Source: Gammaproteobacteria bacterium
GTDB taxonomy: Bacteria > Pseudomonadota > Gammaproteobacteria > Coxiellales > Coxiellaceae
DNA length: 45,596 nt
Direction: 5' to 3'
NCBI GenBank assembly: GCA_026399315.1
Contig: JAPLRF010000027.1
Span: 24,547 to 70,142, forward strand
In this document: positions 1 to 7,663 of the stretch, in pieces
Position numbering within the stretch: the stretch's first letter is position 1
Layout: every line of letters starts with the position of its first letter
The notes under the pieces: model-generated
Told to the model about the DNA's origin: nothing
What the model saw: only the letters and a program-made list of their open reading frames with translations
Databases searched by the model: none
Made by a program: the position numbers and the translations under genes

Positions 1-70
1 AATAACCAGCCACAACCAGTGTTGAAGCAACAACGGTGAATGCAATGTATTTTGAAGTTTTGTGTAACAT
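1..70 (-). CDS. Exported protein, N-terminus only (gene runs off the left edge)
   Basis: The minus strand reads ATG at position 70 and stays open to the window edge for 23 codons. The peptide starts MLHKTSKYIAFTVVASTLVV, a basic N-terminus followed by a hydrophobic stretch, which is the layout of a Sec signal peptide or a membrane anchor. There is no convincing Shine-Dalgarno sequence in front of the ATG, so the start is uncertain. It is divergent from the membrane-protein gene that starts at 147. Nothing can be said about function from 23 residues. Confidence 0.45.
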   Translation of the reverse strand, partial: MLHKTSKYIAFTVVASTLVVAGY

Positions 71-146
71 GGAAACTTTGCCTTGATCTATAGCCTGGGA
101 TTGGTTTATTTTAGCATATTCGCTGGAAAGAATAAGGAGATTCGTT

Positions 147-860
147 ATGCTAGGCGCAATACCAGAACAAGGACAAGAAATAATAATGGGCAATGAAAAT
201 AAAGTGTGTGTTTCGCAGCGTTTTCTTGAAATGCTGGTTTCCTCCCGCAGCGCATTGTTGACAGGCGGGTTGACCGCCATTGCAGCAACCTCTTCGTCTG
301 ATGCTATGACAAGCGATGATATTGCCAGAGCGCAAACTATTTTGGCCACATTTTACGGCGCGCTGGGGCTTATTGCTATTTTCAGCTCCTTTATTGTTAG
401 GCATTTCAGTGAAGATCCGATGTATCAAGAGTCGGCTTATAAAAATTTAACAGGGAAAAGATTTGAGCTGAGTGCATCCTGCCTTTTTAGTTTGATTGGC
501 GCAATATTAAATTACTCGCAATTGGGTGCTACAGCCGATCAAAAAAATAAATATGTAATGGGTTTTTCAGCTTTATTCTGGATTTTATCGGGTTATTTTA
601 TTTCTCCTGATGCTTCGCGCACACAAGCAACGGGTACGGCTGCACGAATTACAGAACAGCCTGATGGCACAATACTGTTTTCGCCATCAAGAAGGCGTAG
701 TATTTTGCCGAGTGCTGGATCAATGCGAGCACCAACAACGCATGAGCCTGCGGAAGAAGCGGTGGAAGCAACGGCTGATCATTCGCGTGAAGGAGATGAG
801 GACGATTCGACGCTGCCTCGTTTACAAGCTGTTAATTTCCCTGGAATGATAAGACGATAA
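147..860 (+). CDS. Multi-pass membrane protein of unknown function (237 aa)
   Basis: An ATG at 147 is preceded by AAGGAG (about 133-138), a good ribosome binding site. Hydrophobic segments lie at roughly residues 33-50, 68-88, 109-128 and 137-155, so three to four membrane helices are likely. After about residue 160 the chain becomes hydrophilic, with Pro/Ser/Arg-rich and then acidic stretches (EPAEEAVEATAD, REGDEDDS). I do not recognise a family. The gene sits directly upstream of the diverged holD with a 1-nt gap, so the two may be cotranscribed. A short hydrophobic core plus a charged cytosolic tail would also fit a host-interaction protein, but nothing in the sequence proves that. Confidence 0.75.
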   Translation: MLGAIPEQGQEIIMGNENKVCVSQRFLEMLVSSRSALLTGGLTAIAATSSSDAMTSDDIARAQTILATFYGALGLIAIFSSFIVRHFSEDPMYQESAYKNLTGKRFELSASCLFSLIGAILNYSQLGATADQKNKYVMGFSALFWILSGYFISPDASRTQATGTAARITEQPDGTILFSPSRRRSILPSAGSMRAPTTHEPAEEAVEATADHSREGDEDDSTLPRLQAVNFPGMIRR

Positions 861-861
861 A

Positions 862-1230
862 ATGAGAAATAATTATTTAGAGCGCATGGGTATTATGGTT
901 TGGCATTGTCGTGACAATAAAGAAGAGTTGGTATCTGACATGCCCTATTTTCAATGTGAGTTGAAAAATGGTGATGGAAAAACAATGGGGTTGATTGTTT
1001 CAGATATTGATTGTGAAATTGAATTATTGAACCAGGAAAATTTACTGCAAAAGATTGCGGGATCGTTAAATAGTGCAGAAAATAAAATAACACAGAAATG
1101 CGGGCGAAAGCCTGTGTGTGAATCTACGATGAATTTCGTATTGCTTATTTCTTTGGCTGATTTATTAAAAAACCCTGAAAATAAAAAAAAGCTGTGGGAA
1201 GAGATGAAGCTACTGAAAATATATTTTTAG
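862..1230 (+). CDS. holD: DNA polymerase III psi subunit, diverged HolD (122 aa)
   Basis: I identify this as HolD from two patches and from context. The N-terminus reads YLERMGIMVWHCRD, matching the E. coli psi motif with the pattern L-x-x-[LM]-G-I-x-x-W. The C-terminal part reads SLADLLKNPENKKKLWEEM, matching the psi pattern L-x-D-L-x-x-N-P-x-x-[KR]-x-x-L-W. Length (122 aa) is close to the usual 120-140. The next gene is rimI, and holD-rimI is a conserved pair in gammaproteobacteria. Psi links chi to the clamp-loader collar and so connects SSB-coated DNA to polymerase III; its N-terminal segment makes the clamp-loader contact. The middle of the protein is poorly conserved, as is normal for psi. 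Start ATG at 862 has only a weak ribosome binding site and may depend on coupling to the gene just upstream. Confidence 0.7.
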   Translation: MRNNYLERMGIMVWHCRDNKEELVSDMPYFQCELKNGDGKTMGLIVSDIDCEIELLNQENLLQKIAGSLNSAENKITQKCGRKPVCESTMNFVLLISLADLLKNPENKKKLWEEMKLLKIYF

Positions 1231-1255
1231 TGACGGTGATACGCGATGAACTATC

Positions 1256-1286
1256 GGAAGCGAGTGGCGGTAGCCCTCGCGCGAAA
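1256..1286 (+). repeat. REP-like palindrome, family A, upstream of rimI
   Basis: The stretch reads GAAGCGAGTGGCGGTAGCCC followed by TCGCGCGAA and matches the family-A core seen downstream of dnaK, ruvA, aspS and others. It lies between holD and the probable rimI start. An upstream in-frame ATG at 1246 would make the repeat encode an N-terminal extension of RimI, which is unlikely. Confidence 0.7.
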
Positions 1287-1299
1287 AGGCGAGCTTACG

Positions 1300-1752
1300 A
1301 TGAAATGTATTCGATTGATCGTCTATGATGACTTGCCTGATATTCAATATATCTTGCAAAACACTTCACCTGATTGGACGTTATCTACTTTCCAGGATTG
1401 CTTTAATAATCATTATTTCAACTGGATAATTTCCAATAACAATAAACCCGCCGGATTTATTACCATCAAAAACAATCACGATCACTGGGAAATAATGCAG
1501 ATTGTCATAGATAAAAATTATCAAAAACAAGGATTGGCAACTCAGTTATTAGAATATGTTATAAATAAGGCTCAAAATGAACATGTGGAAAAAATAGAAC
1601 TAGAAGTGCGGCGTTTTAATCTTGCTGCAATCAAGCTGTATCGAAAATGTGGTTTTCATGAAGTGGGTGTTCGCAAAAAATATTACAAAGACGGGGATGA
1701 TGCGATATTAATGAATAAAAACGCCCTCCTGTTTTCAAAAGAGGGCGAATAA
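1300..1752 (+). CDS. rimI: Ribosomal-protein-alanine N-acetyltransferase RimI (GNAT family, 150 aa)
   Basis: GNAT acetyltransferase that transfers acetyl from acetyl-CoA to the N-terminal alanine of ribosomal protein S18. The acetyl-CoA-binding motif appears as YQKQGLATQLLEYV, and the RimI-type C-terminal signature is present as NLAAIKLYRKCGFHEVGVRKKYY followed by an acidic-Gly turn and an ILM strand. I chose ATG 1300 (MKCIRLIVYDDLPDI) because RimI proteins begin with this strand. The frame is open back to ATG 1246, but that extra part is encoded by a family-A repeat. It follows holD, as in many gammaproteobacteria. The 3' end of the gene contains the hairpin that probably terminates the convergent gene. 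Confidence 0.85.
   Translation: MKCIRLIVYDDLPDIQYILQNTSPDWTLSTFQDCFNNHYFNWIISNNNKPAGFITIKNNHDHWEIMQIVIDKNYQKQGLATQLLEYVINKAQNEHVEKIELEVRRFNLAAIKLYRKCGFHEVGVRKKYYKDGDDAILMNKNALLFSKEGE
1717..1747 (-). terminator. Rho-independent terminator for the convergent gene 1756-2316
   Basis: On the minus strand a stem CGCCCTC / GAGGGCG encloses a second short stem (TTTT / AAAA) and is followed by TTTTT. It lies inside the last codons of rimI, just beyond the stop of the minus-strand gene. On the plus strand the T-run is missing, so it acts best on the minus strand. Confidence 0.65.
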
Positions 1753-1755
1753 TTA

Positions 1756-2316
1756 TTATTTCATTTCAGGCGACACGGTTGCTGGTTCGCGTGATTCAGC
1801 AGGAAGTTGAATTCCACCGTTGTTTGCGGATATTCTAGAGAAAAGACCATATTTTTGTTTGGTTGAGCTATACCCTAAACAACACAAAATACCAGCGCGG
1901 CTTGTCGTAGATGCTGATACGAGTTTGGTGGCAGTTGGGTTTCTATCAGAAATCTCCCTGTTATCAGGATCGCCCGCATAAAAAAGTTTATCTGGCATGG
2001 GTTCAGATGTGTTTGCGTCAGGTGCTGAATTAAGCAGACGCCCCATATTTTGCATTGAAGCCGCTAAACGAGCAGACGCCGCATTGATAGTGTGTTGATG
2101 CGTTGTTGTTCCCCATTCTGCTGTTATGACACAGGGAATGCCGCACCACTTGCCGTTGGTAGTGTCGGTATCGTGCTCAATATTTCTGTAATAACCATAT
2201 TGGCTTGTTCGATCGCATTGTGCGTAGGCAACCAGATTGCAACAAATACTAAAACGAAAACCTGTTTCGGAATCTGTAAGTTGTTTGTAGGGTGGTGTTT
2301 GATTATAGCGGCTCAT
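1756..2316 (-). CDS. Protein of unknown function (186 aa)
   Basis: Starts at ATG 2316 with AGAGAG about 8 nt upstream as a possible ribosome binding site. It has no signal peptide and no long hydrophobic segment. It is rich in Ser, Thr, Asn and Cys (cysteines in FSICCNL, KWCGIPC, GILCCLG), which could form disulfides or bind metal. I do not recognise a family. A terminator hairpin immediately downstream and a near-perfect 23-bp palindrome about 28-50 bp upstream support it being a real, independently regulated gene. An overlapping plus-strand frame (2092-2457) lacks a ribosome binding site and is less likely. Confidence 0.55.
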   Translation of the reverse strand: MSRYNQTPPYKQLTDSETGFRFSICCNLVAYAQCDRTSQYGYYRNIEHDTDTTNGKWCGIPCVITAEWGTTTHQHTINAASARLAASMQNMGRLLNSAPDANTSEPMPDKLFYAGDPDNREISDRNPTATKLVSASTTSRAGILCCLGYSSTKQKYGLFSRISANNGGIQLPAESREPATVSPEMK

Positions 2317-2343
2317 AATGTCTCTCTTGATGATTTTACGCTG

Positions 2344-2366
2344 CTAAGCAATATCATATTACTTAG
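2344..2366. promoter_or_regulatory. 23-bp near-palindrome upstream of the 186-aa gene, possible operator
   Basis: CTAAGCAATAT-C-ATATTACTTAG is symmetric around the central C except for one mismatched pair. It lies 28 to 50 bp upstream of the minus-strand ATG at 2316, where an operator or promoter would sit. No regulator is identifiable. Confidence 0.35.
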
Positions 2367-2487
2367 TTCGATTTTTTCTAACCCTGAATACTCATCCCAT
2401 GAGATTATGCTGTTATGGTACAGAAACGTAAGATGTTTTTTCAATACAATCAGATAAATAATGAAATTTAATGAAATCTTAAGGTGT

Positions 2488-3603
2488 TCATTTGGCGGCT
2501 TTATTTAAATACCATTGCTTCAATTCGCCTAATTTTGCATTTGTCGATTGATCTTTAAGTGGTGCTGACAGAGTTTGCGTATCATATTGAATTGCCATCG
2601 GCACTAAATTACTCTGATTCGTAAACCAATCTTGTATGACAATATTAATCACTGGTTTTTTATATTGTGCATTATATTGTTCTAACCAGGCGCCAATATT
2701 TTTATTTAAAAAATCGGTATACAGTTGAATGCTAGAAGGATAGACAGATGGTTTGATAATACCATTAATAATTTGATCTGTGCTCTCAGATAATATTGTT
2801 TGTAACACGAAAAAATTATTATTTTCTGTTTGAGCGCGAGCGGCAATTTCCGCATCTAAAGCCGGCTTTAAATCAGTGATGATCGCTTTATTGGGCCAAG
2901 GCGAATCAATATTGCTTTGATGCCAAAAATAGCTTGCGGAAAATTGCTGTAAGCTAGGCGTTAAAACAGCTTGATTCATGTCCATTAAAATAATCACATT
3001 GCGATTTGATTTGCGCAAATCGCCCATCGTATCAGTGCTGCGATAAGTATTTGGAACAGCATAGGCGCCAAGATACGTTTTTAATAATTGTACCAATTGT
3101 GTTTGCTGCGGGGGATTTTTAATATCAAAAACATGATTAATATCAAGTAAAATAATTTCGCCGGGGTGTTGCTGTGTAAAAGTTTGAATTTGTTGAAGCG
3201 CATCATATAAACGCACGCTGAGTAAGGCGTGATTTAAATAAAAATGACCATCTTGAAATAAATCAACGCGAAAATCCAAATAGCGAATGCCATTATTCAA
3301 TTGATCTGAAATAGTGTAGGGTTGCGTTTTAGACCAGCCGGCAACAATATTGAGCACCAGCGAAGAAGGTAAAATATTGCTAATTTCTTCTATCCAAATC
3401 GGCAGGGGATCATCAGGACTCAATGAAAATTTTGATGTAGGTGTAATGCCGTAGGTGCCGGAATCATGTGTTCCGGGAATAATTAATTGATTCATTATTC
3501 GTGAATCAGGGATTTGTGACATCCAGTTCGTGTTGTCAGCGAATAAGGAAGGTGACAGCGACAGTAACAGCGACAGCGACAAAAACAATTTCCTGGATAA
3601 CAT
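2488..3603 (-). CDS. Secreted phosphatidylinositol-specific phospholipase C-like protein (X domain, 371 aa)
   Basis: PI-PLC X-domain proteins cleave the phosphodiester of phosphoinositides or GPI-type lipids by acid-base catalysis with two histidines. Both are visible: IPGTHDSGTYGI (His46) and FYLNHALLSV (His125), with RYLDFRVDLFQDGHF between them carrying the conserved D-x-R strand. Residues 1-22 are a signal peptide (MLSRKLFLSLSLLLSLSPSL, then FA). I chose ATG 3603 because it has AAAAGGA at good spacing; a TTG two codons earlier is also open. The gene stands alone, with repeat family B upstream. PI-PLC-like proteins are common as secreted factors acting on eukaryotic membranes, so a host-directed role is a reasonable inference; substrate cannot be read from sequence. 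Confidence 0.8.
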   Translation of the reverse strand: MLSRKLFLSLSLLLSLSPSLFADNTNWMSQIPDSRIMNQLIIPGTHDSGTYGITPTSKFSLSPDDPLPIWIEEISNILPSSLVLNIVAGWSKTQPYTISDQLNNGIRYLDFRVDLFQDGHFYLNHALLSVRLYDALQQIQTFTQQHPGEIILLDINHVFDIKNPPQQTQLVQLLKTYLGAYAVPNTYRSTDTMGDLRKSNRNVIILMDMNQAVLTPSLQQFSASYFWHQSNIDSPWPNKAIITDLKPALDAEIAARAQTENNNFFVLQTILSESTDQIINGIIKPSVYPSSIQLYTDFLNKNIGAWLEQYNAQYKKPVINIVIQDWFTNQSNLVPMAIQYDTQTLSAPLKDQSTNAKLGELKQWYLNKAAK

Positions 3604-3645
3604 GCCCAATCCTTTTAATAAGGGTGTTAATTATTTGCAGTTCCG

Positions 3646-3702
3646 GATCTGCGTCAGAATGCGAGCACTGATCCCTGACACCAGATCCCTGATAACTTCC
3701 TG
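3646..3702. repeat. Inverted-repeat family B, copy 1
   Basis: The stretch contains CTGATCCCTGACACC and AGATCCCTGATAAC, matching the GATCAGGGATC-type repeats at 26346, 29369 and 42112. It fills much of the gap between the PI-PLC-like gene and the cupin gene. Confidence 0.5.
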
Positions 3703-3748
3703 CAACAGTAACAACATCAGTGTTACCATGAAAAATGAAGCGAATACG

Positions 3749-4303
3749 TTATTGTTGTCTTACAATAAACGGCTGAACCGTTTTATTGTCAGGATCAAAT
3801 TTTTTTCTGTTTGTATGGTTAAAGTGTTTTCCATACACATGTAATGAAACAGAAATATTATCAGGCGTGGGATTCATTACGCTGTGAATATCGTGTGTGC
3901 GCATAGCAACAATGTCACCTGGATTGCAGGGCACTACTTTCCCACGTGAAATATGTGCAAAATCAGGGTCGCTTTTATCATCATGGCGATGCCAAAAAAT
4001 ATTGTGTTCTAATCCTTTGACGCAGCCAATAACTGCCCAAGTGTCGTGATCGTGCGGCGGCGTTTCACGACCGTGTGGCCATGACGTAATAATAACCGCA
4101 AGCGTGTGATCTTCGTTTTCTGCAATTAAATGCGAACCAAAACCTTGTTCTTCATCGACTTGCAAAAAGCGTTCTTCAAACCATGTTTCGTGATTTTCAA
4201 GGGCATTTTTTAAAAGCGGTGTCACTTGATTGATAATGTTTTCTTCAGTTTGTTTCAAATCGATTTGTTGTAGCGCTTGGACTAATGCTGTTAATGCCGA
4301 CAT
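3749..4303 (-). CDS. Cupin-fold metal-dependent protein, cysteine dioxygenase-like (184 aa)
   Basis: The double-stranded beta-helix metal site is visible as PPHDHDTWAVIG (His84, His86) and THDIHSVMNP (His140), the three-histidine arrangement of cysteine dioxygenase-type thiol dioxygenases. Length fits the bacterial family described as predicted metal-dependent enzymes of the double-stranded beta helix superfamily (COG5553 type). The likely reaction is oxygen insertion into a small thiol, but the substrate is not determined. The start ATG 4303 has AAGGAA upstream. It is followed by family-B repeat DNA and preceded by the 240-aa orphan; whether they share a transcript is unclear. Confidence 0.7.
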   Translation of the reverse strand: MSALTALVQALQQIDLKQTEENIINQVTPLLKNALENHETWFEERFLQVDEEQGFGSHLIAENEDHTLAVIITSWPHGRETPPHDHDTWAVIGCVKGLEHNIFWHRHDDKSDPDFAHISRGKVVPCNPGDIVAMRTHDIHSVMNPTPDNISVSLHVYGKHFNHTNRKKFDPDNKTVQPFIVRQQ

Positions 4304-4340
4304 GATTTTTTCCTTTTCACTAAAGTATTATTGTTTTTTG

Positions 4341-5063
4341 TTACTCTGGTTTCGGCGGCTTTGGCCTTAATACCATGTCATTGTCCTTGGATTCATCTTT
4401 ATCTTTATCTTTATCTTTCTCTTTATCCTCTTCTTCGCTTTTAGACTTCTCATTTGCATTTAAAGGTTCGGTGCTGACGTCATAGCCAGTCGCTTTTTCA
4501 ATCGTGTCTTTTACTGCTTTTTCAGCACCCGCATCATCTGCTTTTGATAATGATGACACGCAATCTGTAAAAGCAGCACCCACGAGCTCATCATCGGGCA
4601 CAAAACCATCTTTTGATTCTTCCTGTCTGCTTTCCGTTGCTTGCATTTCTGTTACTTGCTGTTCGTTTATTTCTGACTGAACGGTAAGCTGGGTAATCAT
4701 TTCTGCTAAAATAATTTCTTCAATCTGAGCATCGGCTTGTTTGCTGGCGAAGGAATCAGGGTTGCTCAGTGCGGCCGCCATGTTGGTTTCAATGCTTAAA
4801 TTGGATTGATTATTGGTAGAAAGTGATTGGGTGTTGATGGCAGTGTTCAGTTCGCGTCTAAATTTCTCTGCTTCAGTGTAGGCAATTTGCAGAGCTTGCG
4901 CTTCTGTGATGGTATTGTTATTAATTTGCCCCTGTAAATTCAAACTATTAATGTAGCGACCGGTTGCTGCTTGCAACTGATCGTTTTCTAGAATCTCGTC
5001 AAATAGTGTTTTGCGTTTCCTGCTTGTGTTTTCGCCTTCAGTTTGCCAAGATCGTCTGCTCAT
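4341..5063 (-). CDS. Charged protein of unknown function with a Lys-Asp repeat tail (240 aa)
   Basis: No family recognised. The N-terminus is basic (MSRRSWQTEGENTSRKRK), the middle is Gln/Asn/Glu-rich and probably helical, and the last 40 residues are a low-complexity acid-base tail (SEEEDKEKDKDKDKDESKD) ending in LRPKPPKPE. The tail is encoded by a six-base tandem repeat (about 4395-4418, unit ATCTTT on the plus strand), so copy-number change would alter length without shifting frame. It starts 4 nt after the recN stop, so it is probably transcribed with nadK-recN. A Glu-rich C-terminus is a feature of many Dot/Icm effectors, but no secretion genes are in view and this is only a suggestion. 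Confidence 0.6.
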   Translation of the reverse strand: MSRRSWQTEGENTSRKRKTLFDEILENDQLQAATGRYINSLNLQGQINNNTITEAQALQIAYTEAEKFRRELNTAINTQSLSTNNQSNLSIETNMAAALSNPDSFASKQADAQIEEIILAEMITQLTVQSEINEQQVTEMQATESRQEESKDGFVPDDELVGAAFTDCVSSLSKADDAGAEKAVKDTIEKATGYDVSTEPLNANEKSKSEEEDKEKDKDKDKDESKDNDMVLRPKPPKPE

Positions 5064-5067
5064 ATTT

Positions 5068-6738
5068 TTAATCCATTAGGTTGGTTAATAATTCGTTTGC
5101 ATGCGATAAGCTTTTTTCTGTGATCGTTGAGCCGCTTAGCATGCGGGCCAATTCCTCGGTTCTTTCTGTTTTATTTAATAATTTTATGGATGTTGAAGTG
5201 GATTTCCCTTCAATTATTTTTTCGGCCTTAAAATGATGGTGGCCACACGCAGCAACTTGCGGTAAATGCGTCACGCATAACACCTGCGCATTATTGCCTA
5301 ATTCACGCAATAAATGACCTACTAAATCCGCTGTTTTGCCGCCAATGCCCACGTCGACTTCATCAAAAATTAAAGTCGGTATGTTATTCTGTTTTGTCGT
5401 GAGCACCTGAATAATTAAACTCAGGCGTGATAATTCTCCGCCAGAAACAATCTGTGATAAATCATGTGGTGTTTGCCCTGGATTGGTTGCAATGCAAAAT
5501 TGAACGGTTTCATTGCCGTAAAAATGAATCGGTAAATTGTTAGGCTGTAAATTAATTTTGAATAATCCGCCATGCATGCCCAATTGCTGCATTTGTTCTG
5601 TAATAGCAGCGCTTAATATTTTTGCAGCTTTAATTCGTTGCGCGCTTAATTTTTTTGCTGCATTTTGATAGTCAGCAATTATTCCATTTTTTTGTTTTTC
5701 TAGCGTTAACAATATCTCATCTGCTTTTTCTAGCACGTCTATTTTTTGTTTGAGTGAATTTTCAATGTCAGACAATTGACTGGGGTCGATGTGATGTTTT
5801 CGTGCGATATCCTGTAGTGTTGCAAGACGATGCTCTATTTTATCTAATTGATCACCTGAAAAATCACTGTCGTAACAATATTGTTGCAATGCGTCGCGTG
5901 CTTCGTCTAAATGAATTTGCGCTGATTTCAGCAATTCACGAATAGTATCAATTTTAGGATCGTTGGAATGGATGGTTTGTAGGCGCGATAGGGCATGCTG
6001 CGTGAAATCACAGGCTGCTGAGTTATCATCATTTTGAATATAAAGTAGCGCCTCATTTAACGTCACTGCAAATTGTTTTGAATGGTGTAGGTGTTGATAT
6101 TGCAAAAATAAATTGTCGTATTCATTGGCTTGAATATTTAATTTTTGCAGCTCATCAAGTTGATATTTCCATAAGGTTAAATCAGACAGTTTATTTTGCG
6201 ACTGTTTTTGCAGCGTCAGTGTTTCACGATCCAATGATTTCCATTCTTCATGACAATTCTGAATCGTCGATAATAACACTTCATTTTTCGCATAATGATC
6301 TAACAAATCACGTTGATCGTCTGCTTTTAATAGGCGTTGATGTTGATGTTGTCCGTGAATACATAAAAGACTTTCTGAAAAAGCGCGAACCCATTGTTGT
6401 GGAACGGGAATGCCATTGATCGTTGTGCGTGATGGTTTTTGTTGATCGATAATGCGGCGAATGATGCATTCATCATCACTCGATAAATCATGTGATTCTA
6501 ACCATTTTTTTGCCGTCATTTGGTTTTGTAAATTAAAACAGAGTGTAATATCGCAGGTCTTTTCGTTAGGGTAAATCATTTGGGCATCGGCTCTGCCGCC
6601 TAACGCAATTTCAACAGCGTCAATCCAGATAGATTTACCGGCGCCAGTTTCACCTGTTAAAACATGCAGTCCATTTTGGAAGTCGAGTGAAAGTGATTTC
6701 ACAATAACGAAATTATTAATGTTGATGTGCGTTAACAT
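5068..6738 (-). CDS. recN: DNA repair protein RecN (556 aa)
   Basis: SMC-like ATPase that acts early in double-strand-break repair. Walker A is at residues 29-36 (GETGAGKS); a long central coiled-coil region runs through the middle; the ABC signature is present as VSGGELSRLSLI, followed by Walker B PTLIFDEVDVGIGGKTADLVG. Length matches the family (about 555). Nine nt separate it from the nadK stop, and the nadK-recN pair divergent from grpE is the standard gammaproteobacterial order. No LexA box was evident near nadK or recN. An orphan with a Lys-Asp tail follows directly. Confidence 0.95.
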   Translation of the reverse strand: MLTHININNFVIVKSLSLDFQNGLHVLTGETGAGKSIWIDAVEIALGGRADAQMIYPNEKTCDITLCFNLQNQMTAKKWLESHDLSSDDECIIRRIIDQQKPSRTTINGIPVPQQWVRAFSESLLCIHGQHQHQRLLKADDQRDLLDHYAKNEVLLSTIQNCHEEWKSLDRETLTLQKQSQNKLSDLTLWKYQLDELQKLNIQANEYDNLFLQYQHLHHSKQFAVTLNEALLYIQNDDNSAACDFTQHALSRLQTIHSNDPKIDTIRELLKSAQIHLDEARDALQQYCYDSDFSGDQLDKIEHRLATLQDIARKHHIDPSQLSDIENSLKQKIDVLEKADEILLTLEKQKNGIIADYQNAAKKLSAQRIKAAKILSAAITEQMQQLGMHGGLFKINLQPNNLPIHFYGNETVQFCIATNPGQTPHDLSQIVSGGELSRLSLIIQVLTTKQNNIPTLIFDEVDVGIGGKTADLVGHLLRELGNNAQVLCVTHLPQVAACGHHHFKAEKIIEGKSTSTSIKLLNKTERTEELARMLSGSTITEKSLSHANELLTNLMD

Positions 6739-6747
6739 AGCCCGTTC

Positions 6748-7590
6748 TCACTTCTGCCAGCCCAGCTTTTCTCTTAATGTTTCAAAGTAACTATAACTTT
6801 GCGGATGAATTAATCGCAATTTTTTTTCGTTTTTTGTAATGGTAATGCGTGTGCCGGGCTCTACCGAGATACGTTCCTGTCCATCACAACTGACGCAAGG
6901 TGAGAATTCATTGTGATCACGGATATGTAATTCTATTTTGGCGTCGCCGTCAACGACAATAGGACGGCTGCTTAAAGTGTGTGGAAACATGGGAACCAAT
7001 GCAATGGCATTTAATTGTGGATGTAGAATTGGGCCGCCGCCTGATAAAGCGTAAGCGGTGGAACCGGTGGGCGTTGCTACAATTAAACCATCTGCGCGTA
7101 GCATACAGACGAATTGATCGTTGATTATAATATCAAACTCAATTAATTGTGCTGAGTCGCCCGGCAACAAAACAACGTCATTTAATGCAATGCCCAATTG
7201 TGTTTTTAATAAAAAACGGTCTTCGGGAATATATTTCCCTGATAATACTTCCCCAATTTTGGATAATTCATCAGGATGAATGTCGGTTAAAAACCCCAAT
7301 CGTCCGCGGTTAATTCCGAGTACGGGTAAATCATTTGGCAATGCGCAATGCGCTGCATGCAATAAACTGCCGTCACCGCCTACAACAATCATTAAATCAA
7401 TTTCACTGGGAATTTTGTTGTCTGAGAAACGCGGTAAATTATTTTTAGGCATCATTGATGCTGTATTTTCTTCAATAAAAAGAGATAATTTTTGCTCGAG
7501 TAAATAATTTTTAACGGCTTCTAGTGTGTCAGCAATATTTTTTCCAGCGCGGCCGATTAGGGCGATATGGTGGAAGTGTTGGTTTTTCAT
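6748..7590 (-). CDS. nadK: NAD kinase (280 aa)
   Basis: Phosphorylates NAD to NADP in the cytoplasm. The GGDG motif lies at residues 71-74 (VVGGDGSLLHAA, catalytic Asp73), followed by GINRGRLGFLTD, a NE/D substrate motif (NDVVLL), and the glycine-rich DGLIVATPTGSTAYALSGGGP. Length is typical (about 280-295). It lies between elyC upstream and recN downstream in one minus-strand run. Start ATG 7590 has only a weak AG-rich ribosome binding site. Confidence 0.93.
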   Translation of the reverse strand: MKNQHFHHIALIGRAGKNIADTLEAVKNYLLEQKLSLFIEENTASMMPKNNLPRFSDNKIPSEIDLMIVVGGDGSLLHAAHCALPNDLPVLGINRGRLGFLTDIHPDELSKIGEVLSGKYIPEDRFLLKTQLGIALNDVVLLPGDSAQLIEFDIIINDQFVCMLRADGLIVATPTGSTAYALSGGGPILHPQLNAIALVPMFPHTLSSRPIVVDGDAKIELHIRDHNEFSPCVSCDGQERISVEPGTRITITKNEKKLRLIHPQSYSYFETLREKLGWQK

Positions 7591-7620
7591 AATTAATGAC
7601 TTCTTCTGAAAATTTTTTAT

Positions 7621-7663
7621 CGTTTGTCAGAGCGTGGGCTTCTGCCCTTGCTCTGAGCTATTT
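7621..7663 (-). repeat. REP-like palindrome, family A, on the elyC stop codon
   Basis: On the minus strand elyC ends TAT-AAA-TAG and runs into CTCAGAGCAAGGGCAGAAGC then CCACGCTCTGAC. The AAA-TAG-C start of the element is the same as at dnaK, ruvA, aspS, ruvB and the outer-membrane channel gene. The inner GGGCAGAAGCCC forms a short stem. Confidence 0.75.

Noticed and set aside
1246..1299. Upstream start for rimI
   Set aside because: It would add 18 residues encoded by a family-A repeat; the conserved protein starts at 1300.
2092..2457. Plus-strand 121-aa frame opposite the 186-aa orphan
   Set aside because: No ribosome binding site; the minus-strand gene has one plus a terminator and upstream palindrome.
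3530..3844. Plus-strand 104-aa frame
   Set aside because: It overlaps the signal peptide of the PI-PLC-like gene and repeat family B; composition is that of a shadow.
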